IMG/VR virus record: IMGVR_UViG_3300046525_000127
Coordinates: 1 to 51,471 of that record
Length of the DNA: 51,471 nt
Reading direction: 5' to 3' (one strand)
From: a virus
Positions 1 through 8,029 of the stretch are shown here, one piece after another. The translations under genes and the position numbers were made by a program. The stretch's first letter is position 1, and each line of letters opens with the position of its first letter. The notes under the pieces are model-generated. The model had not been told where the DNA came from, made no database searches, and saw only the letters and a list, made by a program, of their open reading frames with translations.

Positions 1-947
1 GGGACTTTAAAGCTGAGGTTTCAGGTAAATCAAAGGTCTCTCATCACTTAAAACAAGTGTGTGATGAATGGTTTGAATTAATGAGTCCGCAGTGGTCAAG
101 TGAGAAATATATCAGCACGGTTAAATACCGTTTGGACTACATCACTGAAGATTTTTTAGAGCTGCCTTTAGATGAAATCACACGTTTTCAGGTTTCATCC
201 AAAGTAAAAGAAATTGTGGCCAAAGGAACACTCGAAACGGCCACACGTTGTCTACGTTTACTCAATGCAGTTTTTAACTTTGCGATCGCATCAGGATATA
301 CAGAAAAGAATCCTTGTATCTTAGTCGGCGAGCTTATACCTGAGCATGAGGTTCAAAGTTATCCCTGTTTACCTGCAAGTGAAATGCCTGAGTTCTTTAG
401 ACGTTTAGAACAATGTAATGCGTTCCCGATTACTAAAGTGGTTTTAAAACTGGCTTGCTTTACTGGCACTCGAATCAGTGAGCTTTTAAAAGCGAGATGG
501 GATTCAGGTGAAATTGATTTTGAAAATAAAGTGTGGCTAATTCCAGCATTTCGTATGAAACGACGAAAGGAGTTAATGGTTCCTTTATCACCTCAAGTCT
601 ATGATCTATTTATGGCTCTGTTTCACACCCGGAGTGATGACGGCTTTATCTTCAAACATACGCGTGAACCTTGGAAGCACATGACTTCCGAAACGCCTTT
701 GGCCGTCATAAAAAGAAACGGTTATGCAAATGAGATGGTTACACATGGATTTAGGACGCTATTTTCTACTCATGCAAATGAAAGTAAGCTGTTTAGAGCT
801 GAAGTGATTGATTATCAAATTGCACATGTAAACAAAACGACAAAAGTAGATAAAACGAGCAAAATTTATAACAGAGCTGAATACTGGCCAGAGCGTGTTG
901 AATTAATGAACTGGTATAGCAATGAAGTTGAAAAGTGGATTGTCTAA
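1..947 (+). CDS. int: Prophage tyrosine integrase (P4-type), 5' end outside the window
   Basis: Site-specific recombinase that would integrate and excise the prophage. The reading frame is open back to base 3, so the start and the N-terminal arm-binding domain lie outside the window. The visible part has the core-binding domain and the catalytic domain: first Arg in TGTRISELLKARW, the H-x-x-R box in THGFRTLFS, and the Tyr nucleophile in IYNRAEYW. It is clearly related to the second integrase at 38223-39356 but has about five extra residues before the tyrosine (HVNKTTKVDKTSKIY). It faces into the prophage, as expected when attL lies just upstream. Confidence 0.93.
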   Translation, partial: DFKAEVSGKSKVSHHLKQVCDEWFELMSPQWSSEKYISTVKYRLDYITEDFLELPLDEITRFQVSSKVKEIVAKGTLETATRCLRLLNAVFNFAIASGYTEKNPCILVGELIPEHEVQSYPCLPASEMPEFFRRLEQCNAFPITKVVLKLACFTGTRISELLKARWDSGEIDFENKVWLIPAFRMKRRKELMVPLSPQVYDLFMALFHTRSDDGFIFKHTREPWKHMTSETPLAVIKRNGYANEMVTHGFRTLFSTHANESKLFRAEVIDYQIAHVNKTTKVDKTSKIYNRAEYWPERVELMNWYSNEVEKWIV

Positions 948-962
948 CAATTTAAAGAAAGT

Positions 963-992
963 AAAAAAGGCGCTTTAAGCGCCTATTTCTTT
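963..992. terminator. Bidirectional terminator between integrase and excisionase-like gene
   Basis: Perfect palindrome GGCGCTTTAAGCGCC at 969-983, followed by a T-rich tract on the plus strand and preceded by an A6 run that gives a T6 tract on the minus strand. It can end both the integrase transcript and the converging leftward early operon. The stop codon of the leftward gene lies inside the stem. Confidence 0.8.
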
Positions 993-1163
993 TTTGATCT
1001 TATTTAAGGACGTTTCGGTCCATCCTTTATACTTATCTGATGATCGATCAGGTGGGTATTTTTCCAAATAGTGTTTTTTAAATGTATTGACTGCCATACC
1101 TAACTCAGCAGCCACTTGTCTCATTGAGTACCATTTTACGATCGTAGATGAAGTTTCTTTCAT
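975..1163 (-). CDS. Small helix-turn-helix protein, excisionase (AlpA/Cox)-like
   Basis: 62 residues with a MerR/AlpA-like winged-helix pattern (YSMRQVAAELGMAVNTFKKH) and a basic C-terminus. Such proteins next to a P4-type integrase commonly act as recombination directionality factors and regulators of int. It is the last gene of the leftward early operon and converges on the integrase. Assignment rests on size, fold pattern and position; it could also be a plain transcription regulator. Confidence 0.6.
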   Translation of the reverse strand: MKETSSTIVKWYSMRQVAAELGMAVNTFKKHYLEKYPPDRSSDKYKGWTETSLNKIKKEIGA

Positions 1164-1177
1164 TATAGTTTCCCTCT

Positions 1178-1261
1178 TTACTTAACTGTTTCAGTCAAAA
1201 AATAGACAGCACCACAAAAGCTTGAAGTGCTTAATAAAATTGTTACTTCGGTCATATTCAT
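1178..1261 (-). CDS. Possible 27-residue peptide coupled to the primase gene
   Basis: A short frame starting MNMTEVTILLSTSSFCG whose ATG overlaps the stop codon of the primase-helicase gene (ATGA). It ends 14 bases before the start of the excisionase-like gene, so it fills the gap exactly. The middle is hydrophobic (CGAVYFL). Nothing is known about it; translational coupling is the only support and it could be chance. Confidence 0.3.
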   Translation of the reverse strand: MNMTEVTILLSTSSFCGAVYFLTETVK

Positions 1262-3999
1262 TTTTTTCCACCTGCTGTCTTTGCTTGATAAGGATTGGAG
1301 AAAATCCAGCATTTGACGATACGGTCTTCTTTAATACTTGGTTGATTGCCATAGCCTTGAATAGCTTTACTTTCATCTGCAGGTTGGTGTGATGAACGAA
1401 CTGTTTTGTTTGCCTCAATGAATTTGTAGCGCTTACTTGTTTTTAATAAATTCCGCATTTCATTGATCTCAGGTAGTGCCTGATAATTACGTGCAGCAAC
1501 TTTGTAGACCTCATTCAGATTGATGGCGATCTGCGAATCTGTAGTTGCGTAATGGTTCAATTGGAAGCTGGTACCACGAATACTATTGAGATATTCAAAG
1601 GCATCCCAAAACTGTTGAACAAATGGATGATCTGCTGCAATTTCTTCAATACGTCGCATGGCCATACCCTCTAAATATCTTTTGGCATCACAGATGTCAG
1701 ATAAATCGATTGCATCTTTAAAGACGTGCTCCGCAATGGCATCAATCATGGCTGACACTTGGGCATGACAGAGGGCGATACGGGTATTGGTAATGCCTTT
1801 TTGATGTAGCTCAATTTCAATTTCTTTATGTTTTTCGGTATAAGTTTTGAGGATGCTTTCCTCATTCTTTAAGCAAAAGGTCATGTATTTACATGCATCT
1901 TCCAAACTCATCTGTGTCAGTCGAGTGGCAACGTGCTTTTTCTCTAAGCTGTGATTTTTAGTGTCTACAGAAATATGCAATGTACGAGATAACACTGCTT
2001 CAGATGCTTGAATCGGGGTGTTTTGGCTAATCATCACCGCAGCACGGAAAGGAGGCTCATAGGTTTCGTTGCCTGCGGTTTTTAAGCCTTTAGAGCGAAT
2101 TGCTCGACCGTTATAAGCATCTTTTAATTCGTCCCAACTGAACTTTGCTTTTTGAGATCCAGCCTGGTCGTTACGGTCACCTTCAATCAGGACAATAGGC
2201 ATGTTGGAGGTTTGGGCAAAGTTACGGTAAATCGCCACGTTAGTGGATTTATTCGGATCGAAACCTTCATAGGCTTCACGGCCACTCAACTTCCACAAAA
2301 ATTCAATGATGGTGGATTTACCTGAGCCTGCTTGTCCAACGAACTCAAAGAAGGGATAAGAGGAATTGATAGCGCGGATCTGCTCGGCAAAATATGTACC
2401 TGTCCACCAAGCCAAAAGGATTAATCCTTTCTCACCTTGAAGCGCATAAAAGTCTTTCCACCATGTCGGAGAAAACTCTTGTTTTGCATTTAAATGAATA
2501 ACAGGAGATGCAGCTAAGGTTTTGATTTCCTTATTACCAGTTTTAAAAAAGTCATGCTGATTTTTGTGGATAACTTGACCTTTATGCACAGCAAACTTAT
2601 CAAAAATATAGGCTTCATATTCTTTAGAATAGCCAATAAAGTCGATGGTTTTTACTTCACGTAGACGCTCTGTTTTACGCTTGATGAATGTTTCTAGCTG
2701 ATGGTCGTTACCTGACCAAATGGTTCCCGATAATACGGCTAATACACGTGGTTTAAACTTGCTTCGAGAGGACATTTGCTCGGCGGTAAATGTCGTTTTA
2801 ACTTCACCCCACGGTGACTGAATATGAAAGTAGTACCAGGATTCATCGGTAATTTCATTTCGTTGGAAATAAAGTGGCTCAAGCTGAGCATTGCAAATCT
2901 CTTTTGCTGAAGAGCAGGTCTTTAATGCTTGAATCCGTATTTCTTCTTCAGTCAGAACCGTGCTTTGAGATTCTTCTACATACTGAACAGCCTTGTTATA
3001 TTTTTCATAATCAAGCTCCCACCAGTAGGTACGGAAACGGTGATTAAAAAAGAACTGGCTTAAACTGCTACCGTAAAAGTTGTAGATCAATAGGCCTGTT
3101 TCTTCAGGTGTTTCTGAAATCTGTAACTTTCCGAAGTGCAGATATTTATCCTGATCCTTTTCGGTGAGTTGGCCTCTTTGGTACAAGTCATTCCAGTCGA
3201 CCGATTTACCATTCATTGGCGCAGGCGGTAGGGCAGCAGTAGAAATCCAACCCTCATCCGTTGCACGTTTATGGTGTTTCGCTAGATATTTTTTCCCTGC
3301 AGGATCATTGTCTAAAGCCCAAACTAAACGCGGTCTGCTTTTATTAAGTTCATGGCAGCGGTTCTTAATTTGCTCCAAGAGAACAGCAGGGTAATTCCCA
3401 CTGTTCATATTACTCATACTGATTAATTCGGATTGACTAAGCGCGATCGAATTAAAAATACCTTCAGTAATCCAAATACTGCCTGCATTACACAGCATAT
3501 CTAAATCATGCACTGTCCAAGCAAGGCCAGACCACTTTCCAATGAAGTTAGCCTTCATGCGTTCGAACCGTTCAGGGCGATCGATCAGACGTTCCCAATA
3601 AATGCCTTCAGCCAATTTAAAGCGAACGGTCGCTGTAACGAGATTTCGGTTTTTAGGTGAACGATACAGCTCTTGGGTATACAGTCCCTTGAGCTTTGAG
3701 ATATCAAAACCACGGCCTTCTTTGAGGTAAGCATCTGCTGCTGCATGTGGGTTTGCTGTTGTTTGTGGATGATATTCAGACCAGTCTTTAAAAAGCTCTT
3801 CACAGATCTCTTTGACATGTTCTTCATAACCACATTTATTGATTCGTCCACACTTCACCATGCGTGGGGTGATGGCATGTGTGTAGAGTTCTTTTTCTTT
3901 ACATTTCGGACAGATTCCTTCTCGATACCATTCACCTTTTTTCTTGAAATGGAATAACTGGTTGAGTCGGTCATCTATCCGTTGCTGTAGGTGATACAT
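1258..3999 (-). CDS. Phage primase-helicase (zinc finger, TOPRIM, P-loop ATPase)
   Basis: 913-residue replication protein, probably priming and unwinding the phage origin. A zinc-finger-like segment near residues 30-57 has CPKC followed by CGRINKCGY. A TOPRIM-like domain lies near residues 170-260 (ITEGIFNSIALSQSE, then WALDNDPAGKKYLAKHH). A P-loop ATPase begins near residue 525 (FVGQAGSGKST), with LIEGDRND as a likely Walker B. The layout is like P4 alpha-type primase-helicases rather than the P2 gpA nickase. It is the main gene of the leftward early operon. Its extreme C-terminus (KCWIFSNP) resembles the C-terminus of the Rha protein at 26195-27013 (KCWIFKNP). Confidence 0.85.
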   Translation of the reverse strand: MYHLQQRIDDRLNQLFHFKKKGEWYREGICPKCKEKELYTHAITPRMVKCGRINKCGYEEHVKEICEELFKDWSEYHPQTTANPHAAADAYLKEGRGFDISKLKGLYTQELYRSPKNRNLVTATVRFKLAEGIYWERLIDRPERFERMKANFIGKWSGLAWTVHDLDMLCNAGSIWITEGIFNSIALSQSELISMSNMNSGNYPAVLLEQIKNRCHELNKSRPRLVWALDNDPAGKKYLAKHHKRATDEGWISTAALPPAPMNGKSVDWNDLYQRGQLTEKDQDKYLHFGKLQISETPEETGLLIYNFYGSSLSQFFFNHRFRTYWWELDYEKYNKAVQYVEESQSTVLTEEEIRIQALKTCSSAKEICNAQLEPLYFQRNEITDESWYYFHIQSPWGEVKTTFTAEQMSSRSKFKPRVLAVLSGTIWSGNDHQLETFIKRKTERLREVKTIDFIGYSKEYEAYIFDKFAVHKGQVIHKNQHDFFKTGNKEIKTLAASPVIHLNAKQEFSPTWWKDFYALQGEKGLILLAWWTGTYFAEQIRAINSSYPFFEFVGQAGSGKSTIIEFLWKLSGREAYEGFDPNKSTNVAIYRNFAQTSNMPIVLIEGDRNDQAGSQKAKFSWDELKDAYNGRAIRSKGLKTAGNETYEPPFRAAVMISQNTPIQASEAVLSRTLHISVDTKNHSLEKKHVATRLTQMSLEDACKYMTFCLKNEESILKTYTEKHKEIEIELHQKGITNTRIALCHAQVSAMIDAIAEHVFKDAIDLSDICDAKRYLEGMAMRRIEEIAADHPFVQQFWDAFEYLNSIRGTSFQLNHYATTDSQIAINLNEVYKVAARNYQALPEINEMRNLLKTSKRYKFIEANKTVRSSHQPADESKAIQGYGNQPSIKEDRIVKCWIFSNPYQAKTAGGKK

Positions 4000-4008
4000 A
4001 TCTACGCC

Positions 4009-4407
4009 TTATAAGAGTCTGATTTGTTTAAGCCGATTGCGGTAGACACTGGCCTTGGTCAAATCAATCGTGGATGAGTGGAATAAGGCAGAGATAAAGC
4101 CTTCAACATAGTTTTCTTGTTGTTTGTCGATCACAGTCATCGTTTCTAAACTGGACAGGTGATGTTCTAGTTCTACTTCCCACTGACGTTTGTGTTGTGG
4201 TAACCCGGTTTGAACTTCGATGTTTGGATTGATGCTGTTTTGAATAGGACGAACCATTTCTAAACTTGCTGCAAAGCTGGCAAGGCACTGGTCGTTCTGA
4301 CAGCTCACAATCAGTTCGTGTAAAAGAGGAGAAGGCTTTTTACGACTAGATACATACATACGTCTTCCACAGTGCGGGCAGTAGAAACCAATTGATTTAC
4401 TCATCAT
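4009..4407 (-). CDS. ogr: Ogr/Delta-type zinc-finger late transcription activator
   Basis: 132 residues. The N-terminal zinc finger is typical of P2 Ogr and P4 Delta: CPHCGRRM at residues 10-17, and CQNDQC about 26 residues later. These proteins bind a dyad upstream of late promoters and contact RNA polymerase alpha. It is longer than P2 Ogr (72 residues); the C-terminal half is unrecognised and may hold a second function, as Delta carries two units. A good ribosome site (AGAGGT) precedes the ATG. Its likely targets are the three 27-bp dyads at 22546, 25966 and 34155. Confidence 0.85.
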   Translation of the reverse strand: MMSKSIGFYCPHCGRRMYVSSRKKPSPLLHELIVSCQNDQCLASFAASLEMVRPIQNSINPNIEVQTGLPQHKRQWEVELEHHLSSLETMTVIDKQQENYVEGFISALFHSSTIDLTKASVYRNRLKQIRLL

Positions 4408-4535
4408 TACCTCTGAATTGAATTAAGTAGTTGTTGCTCCCGACACCAAGTACTTAATATTTCTTGCTTTACACAGAATTGTAAAAATCTGTAAACAGAA
4501 CCCCGCAAATCTGTGAGTGGCTCAAAAGGTGTGCC

Positions 4536-4709
4536 TTATGATGATTTTGTTTCTTGAGATGAAGTGTCTAGTTCAGCTTCAACAAGGCTTTTAATCCATT
4601 CGTTCAGTGACATGTTGAGCTTTGCTGCTTCGATACGAGCGAGACGACGATTTTCTGGCGTAGTGCGAAAGCTGATCTGTACTTCTTTTTGAGACTCTTG
4701 AGTAGCCAT
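4536..4709 (-). CDS. Small ribbon-helix-helix (Arc-like) DNA-binding protein
   Basis: 57 residues starting MATQESQKEVQISFRTTPE. The strand VQISFRT followed by NRRLARIEAAKLNMSLNEWIKSLVEAEL is the Arc/MetJ ribbon-helix-helix pattern. It is first in the leftward early operon and divergent from the CI-like repressor at 4816, so it is well placed to act as the opposing early regulator (a Cro/Cox counterpart). The ATG is at 4707-4709. Confidence 0.75.
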   Translation of the reverse strand: MATQESQKEVQISFRTTPENRRLARIEAAKLNMSLNEWIKSLVEAELDTSSQETKSS

Positions 4710-4790
4710 GTTTGTTTCCTTTTGAGTCCACAGTTATTAAACTGTGGTGAATAGAGAACTTTGTTAAAATGGTAAATAAGCAAAGCAATA

Positions 4791-4808
4791 TTATCCCAAT
4801 TGGGATAA
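4791..4808. promoter_or_regulatory. Palindromic operator in the divergent early/repressor control region
   Basis: Perfect 18-bp palindrome TTATCCCAATTGGGATAA just before the repressor start, with a second half-site (TTATCCCAAATGG) at 4822-4834 inside the first codons. It lies between the divergent ribbon-helix-helix gene and repressor gene. Most likely the repressor's own operator; which of the two regulators binds is not shown by the sequence. Confidence 0.7.
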
Positions 4809-4815
4809 TTAATAT

Positions 4816-5172
4816 ATGGATTTATCCCAAATGGTAAATGAGAATAACGATCAAAGAGGCGAACGCCTTCGTCAGGAACGATCACGCTTAGATCTGTCAC
4901 AAAAAGATTTCGCTGCGTTATTTGGTAAGAAAAACATGGCTGTAATGCGCTACGAGAAGGGTGAGCGCGTTATGGGGCAGGAAGACTTAGAAGCACTGCA
5001 TAAAGCGGGTGTGGACGTTTGGTATTTGATTACTGGTGAACGGACTCAGCCTGATTTGCTTTCTGATGAAGCCAAAGAGTTACTGAAATATTGGGATCAG
5101 GTCGATCCTGAACAGCGCCAAACTTTAATGACTTTGGTACGGAATTTTGCGGAGAGTTTCGGGAAAAAATAA
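4816..5172 (+). CDS. CI-like prophage repressor (XRE helix-turn-helix)
   Basis: 118 residues with an XRE-family helix-turn-helix at about residues 15-70 (RLRQERSRLDLSQKDFAALFG, key recognition around KKNMAVMRYEKGER), a short linker and an acidic tail. It lacks the LexA/CI self-cleavage domain, so induction probably does not depend on RecA cleavage and may instead need the antirepressors encoded elsewhere in the prophage. The start has no clear ribosome site and overlaps operator sequence; ATG 4831 is an alternative. Confidence 0.8.
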   Translation: MDLSQMVNENNDQRGERLRQERSRLDLSQKDFAALFGKKNMAVMRYEKGERVMGQEDLEALHKAGVDVWYLITGERTQPDLLSDEAKELLKYWDQVDPEQRQTLMTLVRNFAESFGKK

Positions 5173-5185
5173 CTAGACCTATTTT

Positions 5186-5227
5186 AAAAGGAGATGAATA
5201 AGTTATTCATTCAACTCCTTTTTTATT
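5186..5227 (+). terminator. Terminator after the repressor gene
   Basis: Inverted repeat with arms AAGGAG...TGAATAA and TTATTCA...CTCCTT followed by T6. It separates repressor and rexA-like transcription, so the latter probably has its own promoter in 5225-5300. Confidence 0.75.
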
Positions 5228-5314
5228 GGTAAAAAAGTGTGATTAGTGTGGCAATATAAAATTAACAATGATATATATTTAACAAAGTGAAAATGATATT
5301 AAGAGGGAAACACT

Positions 5315-6262
5315 TTGAAGATTAATTATTACTGTCATTTTATTGAACATAGTGATACTCAAGAGCAATATTTATTTGATATCAAGCCTTTCTTAAAGGC
5401 TTTTACAAATTGGGAAACAAGTATTGAAATCGCTAAGCGATTAACTAGAGATGGGGAACATTTGTATTTATTGCCAGTAGAGGGTAAGAAGAACTATTAT
5501 TTATTTGTTGAAACAAAAGAAAATGATGCTATTCAAAAAATCAAAACATCAGTTGCTTCAATAGATTCTTCACAGATTATTGATGAACTACAAAAAGAAG
5601 ATTCTACGATTGGCTTTGCTTCTTATATTTTCTTTGATGAAAAGAGAAATTTATTTTCTTTCACAAGCCGTCAAAACTCACCTAGAGCAGAAGCTTTTCG
5701 TAACTTTATGAATGATTTATTTGGAAAGTTGGGTTTGGGGCGTTTAGATTTTAAGATTTTCCAATTGAAAGATAATATTCCAAAGACAAGCGTTGCCAAC
5801 TTCCCATTTATTGGTAAGACATCAATCACTGTTAATAAAGATAGTGAACTTTTTGAATATTTAGCAGAGTATTTGATATCAAATTCAGCAGATAGAAATG
5901 CTATTGAAACACTAGAAGTCACAATCAAGCCAGCTTCAAGACAAAATATAAATGACTCTGTTACGCGTGCGATTAACAAGGTTAAGCAACAAGGCTTAGA
6001 AGGTATTCGTTTAAAAGCAAAACGTACTATTGATAATAAAGAACCTTTAAAAGAATATTTTATTAATGAATCTGGAGCAATTTTTGACGAAATTGATTCT
6101 TTAGATACTCATATCATTTATGAATATATGTCTGGGTTCTTAAAAACGAATACTATATTAGAAACTAAGATACAAGAACATGAAGGAAAATATGAATTTT
6201 CTTCGGAAACATTGACTCAGCTTACTGAGTACAACAAACCTGAAAAGTGGAAAGATCGCTAA
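5315..6262 (+). CDS. RexA-like superinfection-exclusion protein
   Basis: 315 residues. By memory comparison it aligns along most of its length with lambda RexA: MKINYYCHF at the start against MKNGFYATY, then IGFASYIFFDE against LGFPSFLFVEG, PFIGKTSITV against HFIGRTTVKV, LEVTIKPASRQNI against LDIVIKPKFKRDI, and GIRLKAKRTID with YFINESGAI against ISLRAKDEAGD with HYLSEKGHL. In lambda, RexA senses foreign phage replication and triggers the RexB channel. The gene follows the repressor as in lambda. The start is TTG 5315 with a good GAGGG site eight bases upstream. No RexB-like membrane protein follows. Similarity was judged by eye, not by search. Confidence 0.7.
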   Translation: MKINYYCHFIEHSDTQEQYLFDIKPFLKAFTNWETSIEIAKRLTRDGEHLYLLPVEGKKNYYLFVETKENDAIQKIKTSVASIDSSQIIDELQKEDSTIGFASYIFFDEKRNLFSFTSRQNSPRAEAFRNFMNDLFGKLGLGRLDFKIFQLKDNIPKTSVANFPFIGKTSITVNKDSELFEYLAEYLISNSADRNAIETLEVTIKPASRQNINDSVTRAINKVKQQGLEGIRLKAKRTIDNKEPLKEYFINESGAIFDEIDSLDTHIIYEYMSGFLKTNTILETKIQEHEGKYEFSSETLTQLTEYNKPEKWKDR

Positions 6263-6267
6263 ATGAA

Positions 6268-6295
6268 AGAAGCCCTCCTAAGAGGGCTTTTTTTA
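6268..6295. terminator. Terminator after the rexA-like gene
   Basis: GCCCTCCTAAGAGGGC followed by T7. It also lies directly behind the stop of the leftward 53-residue gene, so it may serve both strands, though the minus-strand T tract is weaker. Confidence 0.8.
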
Positions 6296-6457
6296 TCACT
6301 CTTTATCTACAGCTTTTTGAATCTGTCGCACCTGTTCTTGAATAATAAATAAAGTTGCAGCCACCGATTCTCCAGTTAAAGAGTCACAGCTTTCCGTTGA
6401 CTCAATGAGTAAAGATAAGTGCTGATCTAATAATGATAATCTTGTTTGAATATCCAT
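6296..6457 (-). CDS. Small hypothetical prophage protein (53 aa)
   Basis: Starts MDIQTRLSLLDQHLSLLIES; mostly helical with no recognisable motif. A strong ribosome site (GAGGGGG) precedes its ATG, which supports it as real. Last gene of the leftward antirepressor operon that starts at 7784. No function proposed. Confidence 0.6.
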   Translation of the reverse strand: MDIQTRLSLLDQHLSLLIESTESCDSLTGESVAATLFIIQEQVRQIQKAVDKE

Positions 6458-6469
6458 GATATTCCCCCT

Positions 6470-6775
6470 CTAACGGTTAAAACCGTTGTTTATCAGGTCG
6501 GACAGTTCATTGAAGAATCGCCAGCTTTTTTCTGTATTTTCTAATATCAAAATGGCCTGCACAGCACAGATAGAAAGGTTGTAGGTGTCATGCTGCTCAT
6601 TGAAATGGTAGTCGATATTTTCACGCAAGCGAGACCAGATAATGTTGGTTTCAACAAATGTTTTGTATGACACGTCCGTGTCGAGTAAGCGGTACAAATG
6701 CTTTGAACTGATGAAGAACTTACGCTTCTTCGTACTTGGCTCTTGTAGGCGCATAACGTGCTTTTCAATACCCAT
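6470..6775 (-). CDS. AntA/AntB-like antirepressor domain protein
   Basis: 101 residues resembling the N-terminal domain of AntA/AntB phage antirepressors: SSKHLYRLLDTDVSYKTFVE, then IIWSRLRENIDYHF, then the helix SICAVQAILILENTEKSWRFF, comparable to the Ant pattern of a tethered W, a Y-x-F segment and the ENNEKGRxxRRYF-like helix. Antirepressors bind and inactivate phage repressors. It lacks a second domain. It overlaps the preceding gene by 11 bases and belongs to the operon headed by a C4 RNA, the classical arrangement for ant genes. Confidence 0.6.
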   Translation of the reverse strand: MGIEKHVMRLQEPSTKKRKFFISSKHLYRLLDTDVSYKTFVETNIIWSRLRENIDYHFNEQHDTYNLSICAVQAILILENTEKSWRFFNELSDLINNGFNR

Positions 6776-7454
6776 GATCAGTCCCTCGTAAAAATTCGGT
6801 TGGTAGTATTTGTTCAGGCGTATGCCATTGCCATCTGTTGATGTTTAGTCGTGTTGGTGCCGAAGCTGCGTAGGTTATTATTTTTCGGGCGATGTTAAGC
6901 CACTGGTGCAGTCGTGGATCGTCATGGGCAATGTCCAGTTTGTACTGGCGAAGCTGTAAATACAGTGAACGATAGTCGCTGTGAAAGACTAATAAATCCT
7001 CCTTTGTTGCAACTGGATGAATAGGCGCGTCGTTGCCTTTAATTGGCTCAGCAGGAGGCGGAGTACTAGCTTTTTTAGCTGGCTGTGATGTGCCAATGCC
7101 AAAGAGTTGCTTTAGTTTTTTATAGTTGATGGTGTAGTAATTCACCCGCATAGACTTAATTTTTGAGAGCTTATTAATCTCAATTAAACCGAGTTCCTTG
7201 AGTTTGGCCACAGCTCTTTTGATGGTCGAAACACTGAACAAACCCAGTGTCGATTGCCATTCTTCAAAGGTGTGAAACCACCATTTACGGTTTAAGTGAA
7301 CAGTGAGGTTTTTCTTTTGTTTGTACTTCCGATTTTCACTAATGAGGAAGTGCAATTTCTGCAAGAACGTGGCTGCTGCAGTCCCCAGCTCTTTAGCGAG
7401 TTGAGGTGATGCAATGAGTGGATATTCTTGGTTTTGAAGGAGGATATTTTTCAT
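6765..7454 (-). CDS. Winged-helix protein of the antirepressor operon
   Basis: 229 residues from ATG 7454, which has GGGGAG seven bases upstream and couples to the preceding stop as TAATG; a longer frame reaches 7487 but is less likely. Residues about 60-115 form a winged-helix pattern (FEEWQSTLGLFSVSTIKRAV, then KLKELGLIEI) seen in phage replication/DnaD-like helix-turn-helix proteins. A proline-rich linker (STPPPAEP) leads to a helical C-terminal part. Probably DNA-binding; replication initiation accessory or regulator. Confidence 0.65.
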   Translation of the reverse strand: MKNILLQNQEYPLIASPQLAKELGTAAATFLQKLHFLISENRKYKQKKNLTVHLNRKWWFHTFEEWQSTLGLFSVSTIKRAVAKLKELGLIEINKLSKIKSMRVNYYTINYKKLKQLFGIGTSQPAKKASTPPPAEPIKGNDAPIHPVATKEDLLVFHSDYRSLYLQLRQYKLDIAHDDPRLHQWLNIARKIITYAASAPTRLNINRWQWHTPEQILPTEFLRGTDHGY

Positions 7455-7630
7455 TATTTTTCTCCCCGATAGGTTTCTGTGAAACAAGCTTTACAATGTG
7501 ATCTCCATTGTGTTTTGCCACGCCAAATACCATTCTTATAGAAGAAGTCTGTGTCGAGAGGGTAGTAGTCGCCACATAAGGTGCAGCGTTTTTCTGTACC
7601 GAGTTCAGTGTTGATATAAATTTTAGGCAT
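7454..7630 (-). CDS. Small four-cysteine zinc-finger protein
   Basis: 58 residues starting MPKIYINTELGTEKR. Two CxxC knuckles (CTLCGDYYP and HCKACF) about 30 residues apart suggest one zinc site of the HNH-associated or treble-clef kind without catalytic residues. Ribosome site GGGGA in front; its stop overlaps the next start (TAATG). Second gene of the operon. A frame at 7393-7575 is a shadow of this one. Confidence 0.7.
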   Translation of the reverse strand: MPKIYINTELGTEKRCTLCGDYYPLDTDFFYKNGIWRGKTQWRSHCKACFTETYRGEK

Positions 7631-7640
7631 ACGATTCCCC

Positions 7641-7784
7641 TTAACGTGTGAAACGTAGGCGAATAAAACTTAAAATTTGTTTATGAATTGGGGGGTGAGC
7701 AAAGTTAGATGCTTGTAAGCGTTGTAGACAGAGGGTGTCGAGGCGTGCAGGTGCTGAATGCACACTTTTATTGTTAGTGTTCAT
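7641..7784 (-). CDS. Short C4-controlled leader protein (47 aa), icd-like position
   Basis: Starts MNTNNKSVHSAPARLDTLC. It is the first frame behind the C4 antisense RNA, and its ribosome site lies in the sequence complementary to the C4 loop, exactly the place of the icd/orfx gene before ant in phages P1 and P7. It is related to the 44-residue protein at 27010-27144 (ARLDTLCLQRLQASNFAHPP against NRLDKICYQRIQSAHFASPS). The downstream zinc-finger gene begins ten bases after its stop. Confidence 0.7.
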   Translation of the reverse strand: MNTNNKSVHSAPARLDTLCLQRLQASNFAHPPIHKQILSFIRLRFTR

Positions 7785-7841
7785 AGTCGTTTCCTTAGTG
7801 ATAAGTTTTAACGCCTACCAACATCCTTTCCACGGAATGGT

Positions 7842-7914
7842 GGCAGACTACACAGGGGTGGAAATACCGCTCACTAAGTTACGGCCAGCGCAAAGCTGCC
7901 CTGCATAGCCTGCC
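7842..7914 (-). ncRNA. C4-type antisense RNA, module 1
   Basis: 73-nt RNA closed by a 16-bp stem (7914-7899 with 7857-7842, a few G-U pairs). Inside are the small hairpin CAGC-TTTGC-GCTG and a second hairpin whose loop exposes CTTAGTGA (plus 7871-7878), followed by single-stranded TTTCCAC. These two elements are complementary to TCACTAAG and GTGGAAA just before the 47-aa start codon (7793-7800 and 7827-7833), and to the same pair upstream (7972-7979 and 7991-7998). This is the P1/P7 C4 architecture: the RNA blocks translation of the leader frame and so of the antirepressor operon. Confidence 0.85.
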
Positions 7915-7935
7915 ATAACGACTGCTAAACAGTAG

Positions 7936-7962
7936 ACAAAAAAAAATGCCGCATTAGCGACT
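7936..7962 (-). terminator. Terminator/attenuator between the upstream targets and C4 RNA 1
   Basis: On the minus strand GTCGC-TAAT-GCGGC is followed by a run of T. It sits between the first target copy and the C4 RNA. The other C4 module has the same hairpin-plus-T element in the same place. Confidence 0.6.
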
Positions 7963-8029
7963 TTGTTTTTCGCTTAGTGATGATAAACAGGTTTCCACGC
8001 CTGATCACAGATTTTGCTGTGATATGGAC

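Noticed and set aside
1191-1418. 75-residue frame on the minus strand
   Set aside because: Lies in another frame over the end of the primase gene and has no ribosome site; the shorter coupled 27-residue frame is more plausible.
4536-5172. Ribbon-helix-helix and XRE genes as a toxin-antitoxin pair
   Set aside because: They are divergent around a palindromic operator, in the prophage immunity position; no toxin-like partner is present.
7393-7575. 60-residue frame on the minus strand
   Set aside because: Shadow of the zinc-finger gene at 7454-7630, which has both CxxC pairs, a ribosome site and coupling.
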